From positions 310,001 through 374,000 of the forward strand of contig JADMJJ010000011.1 in assembly GCA_018780645.1 (NCBI GenBank): a stretch of DNA of 64,000 nt, read 5' to 3'. The stretch comes from Burkholderiaceae bacterium (GTDB lineage: Bacteria; Pseudomonadota; Gammaproteobacteria; Burkholderiales; Burkholderiaceae_C). The notes beneath the pieces were generated by a model that was given only the letters and a program-made list of their open reading frames with translations, did not search any database and was not told the DNA's origin. Made by a program: the position numbers and the translations under genes. The stretch's first letter is position 1. The number at the start of each line of letters is the position of its first letter. Shown piece after piece: positions 1-12,180 of the stretch.

Positions 1-504
1 GGCGGCAGCGGTGGGGTGGCGCGGCTGGCTTTGGAGACGATGCGCAGCGCCTACCGCGAGCTGCCGACGATGAGCGACAGCGCCGCGCAGGGTGTCGGCG
101 AGGCCATCACCCAGCTGGTCCACCTGGCACTGCTGGACCTGGCCGGCATACAGACCGCGCAAAGCCAGCGCGAGGCGCTGCGTGAGCGCATCAAGCAACA
201 CGTCGGCGCCCATCTGGGCGACCCGGCCCTGAGCGTCGATGGCATCGCCCTGGCCCTGGGCTGCAGCCGCCGCCAGCTCTACAACGCCTTCGCCGAAGAG
301 AGTGACGGGGTGGCCGGCTACATCCTGCGCCGCCGCCTCGAAGCCTGCCGCAAGACCCTGGCCGACCGCGCCAGCGACGCCCGCTCGCTGACCGACATCG
401 CCTTCAGCTTCGGCTTCTCAAACATGGCCCATTTCAGCCGGGTGTTCCGCAGCCATCTGGGCATGGCGCCCAGCGACTACCGGCGCGGGGCGGCTGCGCC
501 TTGA
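1..504 (+). CDS. AraC-family transcriptional regulator, C-terminal part (cut by window edge)
   Basis: The reading frame is open to base 1, so the true start lies upstream; about 167 codons remain. The last ~100 residues are the double helix-turn-helix of AraC/XylS regulators: one recognition region reads LALALGCSRRQLYNAF, the second SLTDIAFSFGFSN, followed by the family-ending FSRVFRSHLGMAPSDYR signature. What precedes would be the tail of an effector-binding domain and is too short to suggest a ligand. It ends 80 bp before mutS on the same strand; I see no functional link with it. Confidence 0.85.
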   Translation, partial: GGSGGVARLALETMRSAYRELPTMSDSAAQGVGEAITQLVHLALLDLAGIQTAQSQREALRERIKQHVGAHLGDPALSVDGIALALGCSRRQLYNAFAEESDGVAGYILRRRLEACRKTLADRASDARSLTDIAFSFGFSNMAHFSRVFRSHLGMAPSDYRRGAAAP

Positions 505-584
505 GGCCGGTCACCTAAGATGTCGCCCTTTGAGCCCTTGAGGGATGCCTCGGGCCCCTGCCGCGAAATCTAGCCAAGTCATTG

Positions 585-3191
585 ATGTCAAAAGAAAATT
601 CCAAGCCGGCCGCAGCTCAGGAGGCGTTCGAGAAGCACACGCCGATGATGCAGCAGTACTTCGGCCTGAAGGCGGACCATCCGGACAGTCTGCTGTTCTA
701 CCGGATGGGCGATTTCTACGAGGTCTTCTTCGATGACGCCCGTCAGGCCAATGCGCTGCTGGACATCACCCTGACGACGCGGGGCCAGAGCGGCGGCCAG
801 CCCGTCGTGATGGCCGGCGTGCCTGTCCACGCGCTGGAAGCGTACCTGGCCAAGCTGATCAAGCTGGGCGTGCCGGTGGCGATTGCGGAGCAGGTGGGCG
901 ACGTGGCCACGGCCAAGGGGCCGGTCGAGCGCAAGGTCGTGCGCGTCGTCACCCCGGGCACCGTCACCGACACCGAGCTGCTGGCTGACAAGCAGGATTC
1001 GGTGCTGCTGGCGCTTTCGACCCAGGGACGCACCATCGGCCTGGCCTGGCTGAGCATGACCCAGGGCCAACTGGGCATGGGCGAGTGTTCAGAGCGCGAA
1101 CTGGCCGGCTGGCTGACCCGTCTGGCACCGGCCGAGGTGCTGGTGGACCGCGACAAGGTGCCCGCACCGCTGGTCGCCGCCCGTGTGCCGACCACCTACC
1201 GGCCGGCCTGGCAGTTCGATGCGGGCCTCGGTAACCGCAAGCTGTGCGAACAGTTGGGCGTGGCCAGCCTCGCCGGCTACAACGCGCAGAGCCTGACCGC
1301 CGCCCAGGCCGCCGGCGCCGCACTGCTGAGCTATGCCGAGCACACCCAGGGCCGGGCCCTGGCCCATGTGCAAAGCCTGGAAGTGCAGCGCAGCAGCGAT
1401 CTGCTGGACCTGCCACCGGCCACGCAGCGCAATCTGGAACTGACCCAGACGCTGCGCGGCGAGACCTCGCCCACCCTGCTGTCGCTGCTGGACAGCTGCC
1501 GCACCGGCATGGGCAGCCGCACCCTGCGCCATTGGCTGCTGCATCCGCGGCGCGAACGCACCGAGGCGCTGGCCCGGCATGAGGCGATCGAGTCGCTGAT
1601 TGCCAATGGCTTCGAGCCGCTGCGCCAATGCCTGCGCTCGGTCTCCGATGTCGAACGCATCACCGCTCGCATCGCGCTGCGCCAGGTGCGGCCCCGTGAG
1701 CTGACCGGCCTGCGCGCTACGCTGCAGGTGCTGCCCGAGCTGCGCGCCAGCTTTTGCGAAAACGGCGCCCTGCTGAACCTGATGTCGGCCGGACTGACGC
1801 CACCCGCCGAGATCGAGGAGTTGCTGCGCCAGGCGATTGCCGAGGAGCCGGCCGTGCTCTTGCGCGATGGCGGCGTGATCGCCACCGGCTTCGACGCCGA
1901 GCTCGACGAGCTGCGTGCCATTCAAGGCAATTGCGACGACTTCCTGATCGCGCTGGAGACCCGCGAGCGCGCCCGCACCAACATCCCCAATCTGCGCGTG
2001 CAGTTCAACCGCGTGCACGGCTTCTATATCGAGGTCACGCAAAGCCATGCGGACAAGGTGCCGGCCGACTACCAGCGCCGCCAGACCCTGAAGAATGCCG
2101 AGCGCTACATCACGCCCGAGCTGAAGGCCTTCGAGGACAAGGCCCTGTCGGCCCAGGAGCGCGCGCTGGCCCGCGAGAAGCTGTTGTTCGAGCAGGTGCT
2201 GGACGCCCTGCAGCAACAGCTGGCCCCGCTGAGCCTGTTGGGCCGCTCCTTGTCCAGCCTCGATGTGCTGGCGGCGCTTGCCGAGCGCGCCACCACACTG
2301 CAATGGTGCCGGCCAGAGTTCGTCAGCCAGCCCTGCATCGAGATGGAAGCCGGCCGCCATCCGGTGGTCGAGATGCGGCTGCAGGAGCTAGGGGCCGGCG
2401 AATTCATGGCCAATGACTGCCGGCTCGATGCCCGCACGAAGCTGCTAATGATCACCGGCCCGAATATGGGCGGCAAGAGCACCTTCATGCGCCAGGTGGC
2501 GCTGGTGGCCTTGCTTGCGGCGATGGGCTCCTATGTGCCCGCCAGCAGCTGCCGCTTGGGACCGATGGACGCCATCCACACCCGCATCGGCGCGGCCGAC
2601 GACCTGGCCAATGCGCAGTCCACCTTCATGCTGGAGATGACCGAGGCGGCCGCCATCCTGCACAGCGCCACCGACCAATCGCTGGTGCTGATGGACGAGA
2701 TCGGCCGCGGCACCTCGACCTTCGACGGCCTGGCGCTGGCCGGCGCCATCGCAAGCCATCTGCATGACAAGAACCGCGCGTTCACCTTGTTCGCCACCCA
2801 CTATTTCGAGCTGACCGAGTTTCCGGTCAAGCACGACCGGGCGCTGAACATGCATGTGTCGGCCGCCGAAAGCGGCGACAGCATCGTGTTCCTGCACGAG
2901 ATCCAGCCCGGGCCGGCCAGCCGCAGCTATGGCGTGCAGGTCGCGCGGCTGGCGGGCATGCCGGCGGGGCTGGTGCGGCAGGCGCGTGCAACACTTGAAG
3001 CGCTGGAGGCGAGAGCCAGCGAATCGCAGGCGCAGATCGATCTGTTCGCCGCGCCGCCGGCCGAAGCTGTGGCTGAGGCGGCCGGACCGTCGTCGCTGGA
3101 ACTGGCGCTGGCCGATATCGACCCGGACGCGCTGAGCCCGAAGGAGGCGCTCGACGCCCTGTACCGCCTGAAAGCGGCGGCCCGGGCATGA
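585..3191 (+). CDS. mutS: DNA mismatch repair protein MutS
   Basis: Recognises mismatches and small loops in DNA and recruits MutL. At 868 residues it is full length for MutS1. The mismatch-reading Phe-X-Glu is visible near residues 44-46 (GDFYEVFF). The ABC-type ATPase at the C-terminal end has Walker [10 protein letters not shown] near residue 625 and the DEIGRGTST Walker B region near 703. ATG 585 is preferred over the TTG one codon earlier; no good Shine-Dalgarno is visible. A TAAGAT at 515-520 could be a -10 box. The stop overlaps the next gene by four bases (ATGA). The partner mutL lies in this window at 26.9 kb. Confidence 0.98.
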   Translation: MSKENSKPAAAQEAFEKHTPMMQQYFGLKADHPDSLLFYRMGDFYEVFFDDARQANALLDITLTTRGQSGGQPVVMAGVPVHALEAYLAKLIKLGVPVAIAEQVGDVATAKGPVERKVVRVVTPGTVTDTELLADKQDSVLLALSTQGRTIGLAWLSMTQGQLGMGECSERELAGWLTRLAPAEVLVDRDKVPAPLVAARVPTTYRPAWQFDAGLGNRKLCEQLGVASLAGYNAQSLTAAQAAGAALLSYAEHTQGRALAHVQSLEVQRSSDLLDLPPATQRNLELTQTLRGETSPTLLSLLDSCRTGMGSRTLRHWLLHPRRERTEALARHEAIESLIANGFEPLRQCLRSVSDVERITARIALRQVRPRELTGLRATLQVLPELRASFCENGALLNLMSAGLTPPAEIEELLRQAIAEEPAVLLRDGGVIATGFDAELDELRAIQGNCDDFLIALETRERARTNIPNLRVQFNRVHGFYIEVTQSHADKVPADYQRRQTLKNAERYITPELKAFEDKALSAQERALAREKLLFEQVLDALQQQLAPLSLLGRSLSSLDVLAALAERATTLQWCRPEFVSQPCIEMEAGRHPVVEMRLQELGAGEFMANDCRLDARTKLLMITGPNMGGKSTFMRQVALVALLAAMGSYVPASSCRLGPMDAIHTRIGAADDLANAQSTFMLEMTEAAAILHSATDQSLVLMDEIGRGTSTFDGLALAGAIASHLHDKNRAFTLFATHYFELTEFPVKHDRALNMHVSAAESGDSIVFLHEIQPGPASRSYGVQVARLAGMPAGLVRQARATLEALEARASESQAQIDLFAAPPAEAVAEAAGPSSLELALADIDPDALSPKEALDALYRLKAAARA

Positions 3192-4027
3192 AGGCCAAGC
3201 ACCTCCCCAGCGGCGCCAAGCACCTGGTGTTCGCCCATGGCAACGGCTTCCCTGGCGGCTGCTACCGCCAGCTGTTCGAATCCTGGCAGCGCGCCGGCTG
3301 GACGGTCCACGCCATCGACCGCTTCGGCCATGACCCGCGCTACCCGGTCAGCAGCAACTGGCCCCATCTACGCGACCAGCTGATCGAGACAGTCGAGCAG
3401 CAGGCCACGCAGGCCAAGGCGAAGATCATGCTCGTCGGCCATTCACTGGGCGGCCTCGTCAGCCTCAAGGCCGCCTGCAAGCGACCCGACCTGGTCCAGG
3501 GCCTGGTGATGCTGGACTCGCCCATCATCAGCGGCTGGCGGGCGCACAGCGTGCAGGTGATGAAGGCCACCCGGCTGATGCCCCGCGTGTCGCCGGGCAA
3601 GATCAGCCAGCAGCGCCGCCATGAATGGCCGGACCGCGCGGCCGTGCTGCAGCATTTCGCCAGCAAGCACGTCTTCAAGCGCTGGGATCCGCGGGTGCTG
3701 GCCGACTATGTCGAGGCCGGCTTCGAGGAGCAGGACGGCAAGACCGTGCTGCGCTTCACCCGCGAGGTCGAGACCCGCATCTACAACACCCTGCCCCACA
3801 ACCTGGACGCGATGCTGCGCCGTCATCCTCCGCAGTGCCCGGTGGCTTTTGTCGCCGGTACGCAGTCGATCGAATCGCGCCAGGGCGGGCTGGAAGCGGC
3901 CAAGGCATTGGCCAAGGAACGCTTCGTCTGGTTCGAGGGCACGCACCTCTACCCGTTCGAGCGACCCGACGACACCGCGGCTCTGGTGCTCGACTTGATG
4001 GAACATTTGCAGCGTGTGCCCGGTTGA
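3188..4027 (+). CDS. alpha/beta-fold hydrolase
   Basis: A 279-residue cytoplasmic alpha/beta hydrolase. The nucleophile elbow is GHSLGG near residues 84-89, with an oxyanion-hole HGNGF motif near residue 17. A histidine in EGTHLYPFE near residue 252 is the probable catalytic base. There is no signal peptide. It starts inside the mutS stop codon (ATGA), so it is translationally coupled to mutS. The substrate cannot be read from the sequence; esterase or thioesterase activity is a family-level guess. Confidence 0.85.
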   Translation: MKAKHLPSGAKHLVFAHGNGFPGGCYRQLFESWQRAGWTVHAIDRFGHDPRYPVSSNWPHLRDQLIETVEQQATQAKAKIMLVGHSLGGLVSLKAACKRPDLVQGLVMLDSPIISGWRAHSVQVMKATRLMPRVSPGKISQQRRHEWPDRAAVLQHFASKHVFKRWDPRVLADYVEAGFEEQDGKTVLRFTREVETRIYNTLPHNLDAMLRRHPPQCPVAFVAGTQSIESRQGGLEAAKALAKERFVWFEGTHLYPFERPDDTAALVLDLMEHLQRVPG

Positions 4028-5752
<1,725 letters not shown>

Positions 5753-5766
5753 GAGGAACGAACATC

Positions 5767-6624
5767 ATGAAGCTCTGTGGTTTCGATGTCGGCCTGGACC
5801 AGCCCTTCTTCCTGATCGCCGGCCCCTGCGTGGTCGAGTCCGAGCAACTGCAGATCGATGTGGCCGGGCACCTGAAGGAAATCTGCGCCTCGCTGGGCAT
5901 CAACTTCATCTTCAAGTCCAGCTACGACAAGGCCAACCGCTCCTCGGGTGCCTCGTTCCGTGGCCCGGGCATGGACCGTGGCCTGGAGATACTGGCCCAG
6001 GTGAAGAAGCAGCTGGGCGTGTCCATCCTCACCGATGTGCACACCGAGGCCGAGGTGCCCCATGTGGCCTCCATCGTTGACGTGCTGCAGACACCGGCCT
6101 TCCTCAGCCGCCAGACTGATTTCATCCGCGCCGTCGCCCAGAGCGGCAAGCCGGTGAACATCAAGAAGGGGCAATTCCTGGCCCCGCATGACATGAAGAA
6201 CGTCATCGACAAGGCCCGCGCCGCCGCGCGCGAAGCGAACCTGCCCGATGATGTGTTCATGGCCTGCGAACGCGGTGTCAGCTTCGGCTACAACAACCTG
6301 GTGTCGGACATGCGCTCCTTGGCCATCATGCGCGAGACCGGTGCGCCGGTGGTCTTCGACGCCACGCACAGCGTGCAATTGCCCGGCGGCCAGGGCACCA
6401 GCTCGGGCGGCCAGCGCGAGTTCGTGCCGGTGCTGGCCCGTGCGGCCGTGGCTGTGGGCATCAGCGGCCTGTTCATGGAGACGCACCCGGACCCGGCCAA
6501 TGCGCTGTCCGATGGCCCCAACGCCGTGCCGCTGAAGCATATGCGCGCGCTGCTGGAACAGCTCGCCGCGCTGGACCGCGTGATCAAGACCCAGCCGCTG
6601 CTGGAAAATGACTTCAGCTGCTGA
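5767..6624 (+). CDS. kdsA: 3-deoxy-8-phosphooctulonate synthase (KDO-8-phosphate synthase)
   Basis: Condenses phosphoenolpyruvate with arabinose 5-phosphate to KDO-8-phosphate, for the inner core of lipopolysaccharide; this implies a Gram-negative envelope. At 285 residues it has the usual length. Family stretches seen are [11 protein letters not shown] near residue 16, [12 protein letters not shown] near residue 48 and [12 protein letters not shown] near residue 197. The conserved Cys-containing GPCV fits the enzyme, but I did not decide between the metal-dependent and metal-independent classes. It sits in the pyrG-eno gene string. Confidence 0.97.
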   Translation: MKLCGFDVGLDQPFFLIAGPCVVESEQLQIDVAGHLKEICASLGINFIFKSSYDKANRSSGASFRGPGMDRGLEILAQVKKQLGVSILTDVHTEAEVPHVASIVDVLQTPAFLSRQTDFIRAVAQSGKPVNIKKGQFLAPHDMKNVIDKARAAAREANLPDDVFMACERGVSFGYNNLVSDMRSLAIMRETGAPVVFDATHSVQLPGGQGTSSGGQREFVPVLARAAVAVGISGLFMETHPDPANALSDGPNAVPLKHMRALLEQLAALDRVIKTQPLLENDFSC

Positions 6625-6634
6625 GAGATCGTCG

Positions 6635-6925
6635 ATGCCCTCTGCCTACATCCTTGCCAACGTCCAGGTCACCAACCCAGAGCAGTACGAAGAGTACAAA
6701 AAGCTTTCCAGCGCCGCGATGCAGGCCTATGGCGCGGAAGTCTGCGTGCGTGGCGGCAAGGTCGAGCTGCTGGAGGGCGACTGGACGCCCGAGCGCGTCG
6801 TGCTGCTGAAGTTTCCCAGCCTCGAAGCGGCCCGCACCTTCAACGACTCCCCCGAGTACGGCAAGGCGCGCGCCGCACGCCAGGGCGCGGCCATCATGCG
6901 CATGGTTTTGATCGAGGGCGTTTGA
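6635..6925 (+). CDS. DUF1330 domain protein
   Basis: A 96-residue small dimeric alpha/beta-barrel type protein. It opens PSAYILANVQVTNPEQYEEY and carries the family's GG-KVELLEGDW and VVLLKFPSLEAA segments, which match DUF1330. The ATG at 6635, 10 bp after the kdsA stop, fits the domain boundary better than an ATG at 6608 inside kdsA. Members are uncharacterised; a role in small-molecule metabolism is often guessed. Its place between kdsA and eno implies co-transcription but not a shared pathway. Confidence 0.85.
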   Translation: MPSAYILANVQVTNPEQYEEYKKLSSAAMQAYGAEVCVRGGKVELLEGDWTPERVVLLKFPSLEAARTFNDSPEYGKARAARQGAAIMRMVLIEGV

Positions 6926-6975
6926 CGCGCCCTCCCCCACCACAAGATTTGAACTTTGACACCGGAGAGACTTGA

Positions 6976-8259
<1,284 letters not shown>

Positions 8260-8283
8260 TTCCTACTCGCGATCCGCGCCCGC

Positions 8284-8562
8284 GTGAAAATCCTCAGCGT
8301 CATCCTCGCCGCCTTCCTCATCGCCATCCAGGGTCAGCTCTGGTTTGGCAAGGGAGGCGTCACCCGGGTGGTGCTGCTGGAGTCAGATCTTGCCAAGCAG
8401 CAGGCCGCCAACAAGCAAGCCCGCGCGCGCAATGAGCAGATCGAGGCCGAGTTGCGCGATCTGCGCGAAGGCCAGGAGATGGTCGAGGAAAAGGCCCGCT
8501 TCGAGCTGGGCATGGTCAAGCCGGACGAGATCTACGTCCAAGTGCTTCATACCAAGCGCTGA
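8284..8562 (+). CDS. ftsB: cell division protein FtsB (septum formation initiator)
   Basis: A 92-residue single-span inner-membrane protein of the FtsQ-FtsB-FtsL divisome subcomplex. A GTG start gives a membrane segment at residues 3-20, then a coiled coil rich in K, Q, E and R at about residues 28-70 (AKQQAANKQARARNEQIEAE). The end has the FtsB-typical EKARFELGMVKPDEIYVQV. Location straight after eno is the classic context of ftsB. Its stop overlaps the pnuC start by one base (TGATG). Confidence 0.95.
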   Translation: MKILSVILAAFLIAIQGQLWFGKGGVTRVVLLESDLAKQQAANKQARARNEQIEAELRDLREGQEMVEEKARFELGMVKPDEIYVQVLHTKR

Positions 8563-9194
8563 TGGAAGCGCTGCTACAAGGCCTGCAGCCCATCCTGGCT
8601 GCGGCCTTCACCCTTTGGGGCAGCCCAGTCACCTGGCTGGAAATCACCGCCTTTGCGCTGGCGATCTGGATGGTGATCTGCAATATGCGGGTCAACCCGC
8701 TGGCCTGGCCCCTGGCCATCGTCAGCTCGCTGCTCTACTTCCTGCTGTTCTGGTCGGCCAAGCTCTATGGCGACGCCTCGCTGCAGATCGTCTTTGTCGT
8801 CGTCGCCTTCTGGGGCTGGTGGCAATGGCTGCGCGGCCATGACGCCAGCGGCCAGGCTTTGCGGGTACGCAGCCTCGGCCCACGTGGCCGGCTCATCGCC
8901 TTGCTGTCCTTCGCGCTGAGCTGGCCAGCGATAGGCTTCTACCTGAGTCGCTACACCGACACCGACGTGCCCTTCTGGGACGCCTTCCCCACCGCCGGCA
9001 GCCTGGTCGGCCAATGGTTGCTGGGACGCAAATACGTCGAGAACTGGCCGGCCTGGATTGCAGTCAACACCGTCGGCGTGGCACTGTTCGCCTACAAGGG
9101 CCTGTGGTTGACGGTTGTGCTCTATGCCCTCTTCACCTTGATGGCCGCTTTCGGTTGGCGCGCTTGGATGCGGATGACTCATGAGCTCCGCTAA
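8562..9194 (+). CDS. pnuC: nicotinamide riboside transporter PnuC
   Basis: A 210-residue inner-membrane protein with about seven hydrophobic helices. It matches PnuC by the tryptophan-rich WLEITAFALAIWMVICNM near residue 26, the WGWWQWL segment near residue 84, and the YVENWPAWIAVNTVGVALF segment near residue 158. PnuC imports nicotinamide riboside for NAD salvage. It overlaps ftsB by one base and the following kinase gene by 14 bases. The pairing with a NadR-type kinase strongly supports nicotinamide riboside, rather than thiamine, as substrate. Confidence 0.93.
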   Translation: MEALLQGLQPILAAAFTLWGSPVTWLEITAFALAIWMVICNMRVNPLAWPLAIVSSLLYFLLFWSAKLYGDASLQIVFVVVAFWGWWQWLRGHDASGQALRVRSLGPRGRLIALLSFALSWPAIGFYLSRYTDTDVPFWDAFPTAGSLVGQWLLGRKYVENWPAWIAVNTVGVALFAYKGLWLTVVLYALFTLMAAFGWRAWMRMTHELR

Positions 9195-9861
9195 GCCTCT
9201 GCTGATCGCCATCGTCGGCGCCGAGAGCACCGGCAAGACGCTGTTGTCGATGGCGCTGCAGCAGGCGCTGATCGAATCCACCGGCCTGCGCTGTGCCGTC
9301 GTGCCCGAGTACCTGCGCACCTGGTGCGAGACCGAGCAGCGCACTCCCGAGCACCATGAGCAGGCCACCATTGCCGAGCACCAGATCACATTGATCGACG
9401 GCGCCGCCGCTACGCACGACGTGGTGCTGTGCGACACCACGCCGCTGATGACCGCCGTCTACAGCGAACTGCTGTTCCACGACCGCTCGCTGCATGCGCT
9501 GGCCCAGGCCTTCCATCTGCGTTGCGACCTGACCCTGCTGACCGCCCTGGACATCCCCTGGGTGGCCGACGGCCTGCAGCGCGACGGCCCCCATGTGCGC
9601 GGCCCGGTGGACGCTGCCGTGCGCAAGACACTGCTCGGCGCCGGCCTGGGCTGGTCGGTGGTTGCCGGCACCGGCCAGGCCCGCGTCGAGGCGGCGCTGA
9701 ACGCAATCACGCCGCTGCTGCTCAGGCGCCAGGCACCCCGCGCCGGTCTGCTCACACGGCTCAACGAACGCCAGGCCTCCTTCCCGGAGCAGCGCTGGCT
9801 GTGCGATTGCGATGTGCCCGAATGCGAGCATGCCTCGCTGAATTCGACACCCACTGCCTGA
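9181..9861 (+). CDS. NadR-type ATPase, probable ribosylnicotinamide kinase
   Basis: A 226-residue P-loop protein. The Walker A motif is GAESTGKT near residues 13-20. It is followed by the NadR kinase-domain pattern [11 protein letters not shown], a [15 protein letters not shown] segment and [13 protein letters not shown]. It lacks both the helix-turn-helix and the adenylyltransferase domain of enterobacterial NadR, so it is a stand-alone kinase phosphorylating imported nicotinamide riboside to NMN. Its start lies 14 bases inside pnuC, so the two are translationally coupled. Residues after ~195 are unlike the family core. Confidence 0.85.
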   Translation: MSSAKPLLIAIVGAESTGKTLLSMALQQALIESTGLRCAVVPEYLRTWCETEQRTPEHHEQATIAEHQITLIDGAAATHDVVLCDTTPLMTAVYSELLFHDRSLHALAQAFHLRCDLTLLTALDIPWVADGLQRDGPHVRGPVDAAVRKTLLGAGLGWSVVAGTGQARVEAALNAITPLLLRRQAPRAGLLTRLNERQASFPEQRWLCDCDVPECEHASLNSTPTA

Positions 9862-10177
9862 ATATCGCGCCGCACGGTGCGATTCAATATAAATACCATT
9901 TTTGGCAATTCCCGCCTGCCTTCGGCTATCCGTGGTCGTCGCTGGATCTAATTGGTATTAACTACACGAATCAGCATATTCGATAAATCCTCACCGCAAT
10001 GCGTGAGTCGCATTGCCTTGCAATCCTTTGAATATTCGCGTATTCGGCACTCAAACCCGGCGCGGCGTGATATCCGGCGCAGACTTCGATAAATACCAAT
10101 TAATACAATTGGTCTCAATCTGGAGTTTGCTGAAAGAAACTCCATCCCCCAGCGCCTCTGCAAATGGAGTGAATACC
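9862..10177 (+). promoter_or_regulatory. AT-richer leader region before the pilin cluster
   Basis: This 316-bp stretch has no convincing gene and is visibly richer in A and T than its surroundings. It holds an 11-bp inverted repeat pair (TAATTGGTATT at 9949-9959 and AATACCAATTA at 10092-10102). A compact ACCAATT-5-AATTGGT palindrome lies at 10095-10113, and a hairpin at 10122-10143. The start-deciding Shine-Dalgarno GGAG precedes the ATG at 10178. It very probably contains the pilin promoter. I could not place a sigma-54 box with correct GG-N10-GC spacing. Confidence 0.6.
10122..10143 (+). promoter_or_regulatory. stem-loop in the pilin 5' untranslated region
   Basis: GGAGTTT and AAACTCC form a perfect 7-bp stem around an 8-base loop, 34 bases before the pilin ATG. 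It is not followed by a T run, so it is more likely an mRNA-stability or leader structure than a terminator. Confidence 0.4.
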
Positions 10178-10606
10178 ATGCGCCGCTTATCCGCACTGCC
10201 CCAAGCCAGCCGATACCGAGGCTTCACCCTGGTCGAATTGATGATTGCCCTGGTGGTGGCCGGCGTGCTGGCCGCCGTGGCCCTGCCCGCCTACTCCGGC
10301 TTCATCAACAAAAGCCGGGCGCGCGATGCCGGCGCAGATCTGGCCGCGCTGGCGTTGAATATGGAAAACAGCTTCCAGCTGCAGCTGGCCTACCCGGTCA
10401 ATGCGGCGAGCACGGTGGCCAGCACCGCCAACTTCACCGCCTGGTCGCCCACCCAGGCCAGCCACTTCAACTACACCCTGGTCAGCACGGCCACCAGCTA
10501 CACGCTGACGGCAACCGGCAAGTCCAGCCTCAATGGTTGCGTCGTGACACTGACCCATGCCAATGCCCGCAACGCCAGCAGCGCCTGCGGCTTCACGACA
10601 TGGTGA
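10178..10606 (+). CDS. type IV pilin-like protein (PilE family)
   Basis: A 142-residue prepilin. The class III signal ends RYRG|FTLVELMIALVVAGVLAA, with cleavage after Gly, Phe at +1 and Glu at +5. A single hydrophobic helix and a short globular head follow. Two cysteines near the C-terminus (NGC and SSAC, then GFTTW) would close the usual D-region loop. The ATG at 10178 with GGAG upstream fits the leader length. It is the first of five overlapping pilin-type genes, and can be a minor pilin or a major-type PilE; no pilB, pilC or pilD is in the window. Confidence 0.9.
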   Translation: MRRLSALPQASRYRGFTLVELMIALVVAGVLAAVALPAYSGFINKSRARDAGADLAALALNMENSFQLQLAYPVNAASTVASTANFTAWSPTQASHFNYTLVSTATSYTLTATGKSSLNGCVVTLTHANARNASSACGFTTW

Positions 10607-11064
10607 GCCGCCGCCAGGCCGGCTTCTCCATGGTCGAGCTGATGGTCACGGTCACCATCATGCTGCTGCTCGCCCTGGCCACCACGCCCTTCACCCGTGC
10701 CTGGGCCGACAAGGCGGCGGTGCAGCAGACGCAAGGCCAGATGCGCCAGGCCCTGGCCCAGCTGCGCTCGCAGGCGCTGCGCAATGCCAGCGCGGCCAGC
10801 ACAGGGCCGGCAGCGGTGCTGGTCAGCCTGCAGGGGCGTCTGTGCGTGTTCAGCGGCGCGCCGGCCACGCTCAGCTGCGAGTCCGCTGGCTGGAGCGCGG
10901 TGCCGCCGGCCGCCATCACCGTCAACGAGGCCACCAGCCAGTGCCTGGCGCTGGACAGCGCCGGCCTGCCTCTAAGCAGCACCATAGGCGACACCGCTTG
11001 CGCCACCGACTTCGTCTACAAGATTTCACGCGGCGCGGAGAACCCCGATGGACAAGCCTTCTAG
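10600..11064 (+). CDS. GspH/FimT-type pseudopilin
   Basis: A 154-residue prepilin with the leader MVSRRQAG, then FSMVELMVTVTIMLLLAL (Glu at +5 of the mature form). A GspH/FimT-like head follows (QGQMRQALAQLRSQALRNAS near residues 48-67), with several cysteines towards the C-terminus. It is probably a minor, pilus-initiating subunit. It overlaps the upstream pilin gene by seven bases and the PilV-like gene by 17, showing tight translational coupling. GTG 10603 is an alternative start. Confidence 0.88.
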   Translation: MVSRRQAGFSMVELMVTVTIMLLLALATTPFTRAWADKAAVQQTQGQMRQALAQLRSQALRNASAASTGPAAVLVSLQGRLCVFSGAPATLSCESAGWSAVPPAAITVNEATSQCLALDSAGLPLSSTIGDTACATDFVYKISRGAENPDGQAF

Positions 11065-11470
11065 GCCTCGTCAAGCACGCCGATGCCAGCGCGGCGACGC
11101 CCTGGTCGAGTCCCTGGTCGCCATCGTGCTGCTGGGCGTGATCGGCCTGGGGCTGGTGTTCGCGCTGGGCTGCACCCTGGTCGCGCAGAAGTTCCACAAG
11201 GGCCAGAGCCTGGCTGTACAGGGCATACGGGCCGAGCTGCAACGCACCGGCGTGGCCAGCGGCTGCCCAATCAGCGGCAATGCCAGCCAGACCGGCGAGC
11301 TGGTGCTGTCACCGGAGCAGACGCTCAGCGGCGTAACCAAGAGCTGCACCATCACGCCGGTCAGCGTCAGCGTCAACGGCGTGCAGAAGAACACCCAGCT
11401 GCCGCTGATCAGCTACGCCGTGCAGTCCGACACCCGGCTCGGCCCGGGCACCTTGATGGTGAGCAATTGA
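11048..11470 (+). CDS. pilV: PilV-type minor pilin
   Basis: A 140-residue protein whose leader ends QRG, then DALVESLVAIVLLGVIGLGL. The hydrophobic stretch with Glu at mature +5 is type IV prepilin-like, and the ALVESLVAIVLL core is characteristic of PilV. Mature +1 is Asp instead of the usual Phe/Met, which is unusual but tolerated in minor pilins. It follows the FimT-like gene with a 17-base overlap and ends in a one-base overlap with the PilW-like gene (TGATG). Order and sequence support minor pilin PilV. Confidence 0.82.
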   Translation: MDKPSRPRQARRCQRGDALVESLVAIVLLGVIGLGLVFALGCTLVAQKFHKGQSLAVQGIRAELQRTGVASGCPISGNASQTGELVLSPEQTLSGVTKSCTITPVSVSVNGVQKNTQLPLISYAVQSDTRLGPGTLMVSN

Positions 11471-12180
11471 TGGGCCGCCAACAAGGCCAACAGGGCATGA
11501 GCCTGGTCGGGCTGATGGTGGGCATGGCGATCTCGCTGCTGGCCATTCTCGGCGCGCTGTCGCTGCACAAGACCGCTTCGCGCACCCTGTTTGGCGCCGG
11601 CGGGCTGGTGGTGAGTGCCAATCAGGACGGCCAGCTCGCCTCGGGCCTGCTGACGGCCCAGATCGCGCTGCAGGGCGCCGGCTTCGGCCTCGCCGCGCCG
11701 GCCGCCAACAGCCAGTTGCTGCTGCTCACCGGCGCCTCGTTCGACAGCGAGACCTTCAAGCTGCTGGGCACCAAGGCCGACATCAATGCCACGGCCCAGG
11801 ACGGCAATGCGGTGGTCTGGGTGCAGAACCCCGGGCTGTCCGCCGACGCCGGCCAGCACCGCTGCATGGCCCTGCTGTCCGAGCCGGAAACCAAGGCCTT
11901 TTACCTGCTGCAAAGCAATGGCGCATGCCAGCCACTGGCCAACCAATGGAGCCAGATCACCTGGAAACGCCAGACCCTGGTGGGCGCCGGACTGCTGGGC
12001 CAGCCCGTCGGCCTGAGCGCGCTCAATGCCGGCGCCTGCTGGCCCTATGGCGCCCTGCCCGAGGCGATTGCCAAGATCGCCCCGCCCTCGGCCGCGGTCA
12101 GTGTGTCCTTGAGCTATGCCTCCAGTGTCACCGGCAGCGGCAACACCTACACCAGCTGCCTGGCCAATCTGAGCTCCTGA
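11470..12180 (+). CDS. pilW: PilW-type minor pilin
   Basis: A 236-residue protein with the leader MGRQQGQQG, then MSLVGLMVGMAISLLAILGA. The SLVGLMVGMAISLL block is the PilW hallmark and lacks the +5 Glu, having Gly there. The following head has the TASRTLFG and ALQGAGFGLA regions usual after the helix. It lies between PilV-like and the large PilX-like gene with one-base overlaps on both sides. In other species PilV, PilW and PilX form the pilus-tip complex that carries PilY1. Confidence 0.82.
   Translation: MGRQQGQQGMSLVGLMVGMAISLLAILGALSLHKTASRTLFGAGGLVVSANQDGQLASGLLTAQIALQGAGFGLAAPAANSQLLLLTGASFDSETFKLLGTKADINATAQDGNAVVWVQNPGLSADAGQHRCMALLSEPETKAFYLLQSNGACQPLANQWSQITWKRQTLVGAGLLGQPVGLSALNAGACWPYGALPEAIAKIAPPSAAVSVSLSYASSVTGSGNTYTSCLANLSS

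Noticed and set aside
9862-10177. A sigma-54 promoter before the pilin gene
   Set aside because: GGCAC-like and TGGCAATT-like stretches exist, but none has the required GG-N10-GC spacing.
9948-10196. An 82-codon minus-strand frame in the pilin leader
   Set aside because: No Shine-Dalgarno or family features; its translation is Arg-rich and it covers the promoter region with inverted repeats.
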